In this document: positions 63,835 to 64,000 of the stretch, one piece after another | How positions within the stretch are numbered: the stretch's first letter is position 1 | Layout: each line of letters starts with the position of its first letter | Assembly (NCBI RefSeq): GCF_900659635.1 | Contig: NZ_CAACVB010000004.1 | Span: forward strand, 37,206 to 101,205 | Origin: Actinomadura roseirufa | Lineage (GTDB): Bacteria > Actinomycetota > Actinomycetes > Streptosporangiales > Streptosporangiaceae | Direction of reading: 5' to 3' | Length of the DNA stretch: 64,000 nt | Notes under the pieces: model-generated | Told to the model about the DNA's origin: nothing | Database searches by the model: none | The model's input: only the letters and a program-made list of their open reading frames with translations | Translations under genes and position numbers: made by a program

Positions 63835-64000
63835 TTGGCAGCCTCGCGCAACGCCTCGAATACCGCAACCGGTCCGAACCGCGTCTCCTTCGCGCGCATC
63901 AAGGAGCCGCTCGAAGTCCCGGACCTCCTTGCTCTGCAGACCAACTCGTTCGACTGGCTGCTGGGCAATGAGAGGTGGAAGGCCCGGGTCGAGGCGGCCC
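63835..64000 (+). CDS. rpoB: DNA-directed RNA polymerase beta subunit, 5' end only
   Basis: 55 codons visible. The sequence after a TTG start includes [20 protein letters not shown] and [14 protein letters not shown], the conserved N-terminus of actinobacterial RpoB. TTG with GGAAGGA 7 bases upstream. The gene continues past the right edge. Confidence 0.97.
   Translation, partial: MAASRNASNTATGPNRVSFARIKEPLEVPDLLALQTNSFDWLLGNERWKARVEAA

Overview
The window is chromosomal DNA from a high-GC Gram-positive actinomycete. Coding density is high, GTG starts are common, stop and start codons often overlap (ATGA, GTGA), and there are polyproline membrane proteins, lipoproteins and a complete mce operon. 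A streptosporangialean such as Actinomadura or a relative is the best guess. That rests on gene content and on remembered gene order, not on a database comparison. From memory, the order korA - partial nuo cluster - htpX - yajQ - tRNA-Tyr - rpmG - hadAB - murB - aminotransferase - tRNA-Trp - secE - nusG - rplKA - two lipoproteins - rplJL - rpoB resembles the Streptomyces chromosome around SCO4594-SCO4654.

Region by region. (1) 1-5.2 kb: the truncated 2-oxoacid:ferredoxin oxidoreductase korA, then two paralogous proline-rich, membrane-anchored extracellular proteins. (2) 5.4-17.8 kb: a ten-gene partial complex I cluster (nuoABCHIJKLMN, no D, E, F or G). An antisense membrane/helix-hairpin-helix gene sits between nuoH and nuoI. 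The protease gene htpX and methionine aminopeptidase follow. The aminopeptidase gene is divergent from an XRE regulator, and the 35-bp gap between them holds two probable leaderless promoters and a dyad. (3) 18-24.5 kb: yajQ and tRNA-Tyr, then a decayed integrative-element locus. It holds an integrase pseudogene and three degenerate downstream copies of the tRNA-Tyr 3' end, with a GIY-YIG protein, a lipoprotein and small orphan genes between them. (4) 24.9-33 kb: accessory genes (CPCC protein, WYL regulator divergent from a RidA protein, DUF488, two MFS/MerR-type genes, a PP2C-like protein and unknowns). (5) 33.2-45 kb: tRNA-Thr, tRNA-Met, rpmG, hadAB, murB, a yybP-ykoY riboswitch ahead of a manganese exporter, a TetR/MFS pair with duplicated operators, an adenosine deaminase-like gene, a repeat-rich secreted protein, an ECF sigma factor with its partner, an aminotransferase and tRNA-Trp. 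(6) 45-51.2 kb: secE, nusG and the ribosomal protein genes rplK, rplA, rplJ and rplL, with two LppX/LprG-like lipoproteins between rplA and rplJ. (7) 51.4-63.4 kb: an mce lipid-import operon (ATPase, two permeases, MceA-F, two Mce-associated proteins) between rplL and rpoB. (8) The 5' end of rpoB closes the window.

How the genes work together. korA and the partial complex I suggest a ferredoxin-linked respiratory module that lacks the NADH-oxidising part. The secE-nusG-ribosomal-rpoB block is the core information-processing cluster. The mce genes build an ATP-driven envelope lipid importer, and the 5'-overlapping frames imply coupled translation. Several regulatory sites can be read directly: TetR operators, a WYL/RidA dyad, the map/XRE dyad, the manganese riboswitch and the L10 leader. 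All functional statements are homology-based readings by eye.
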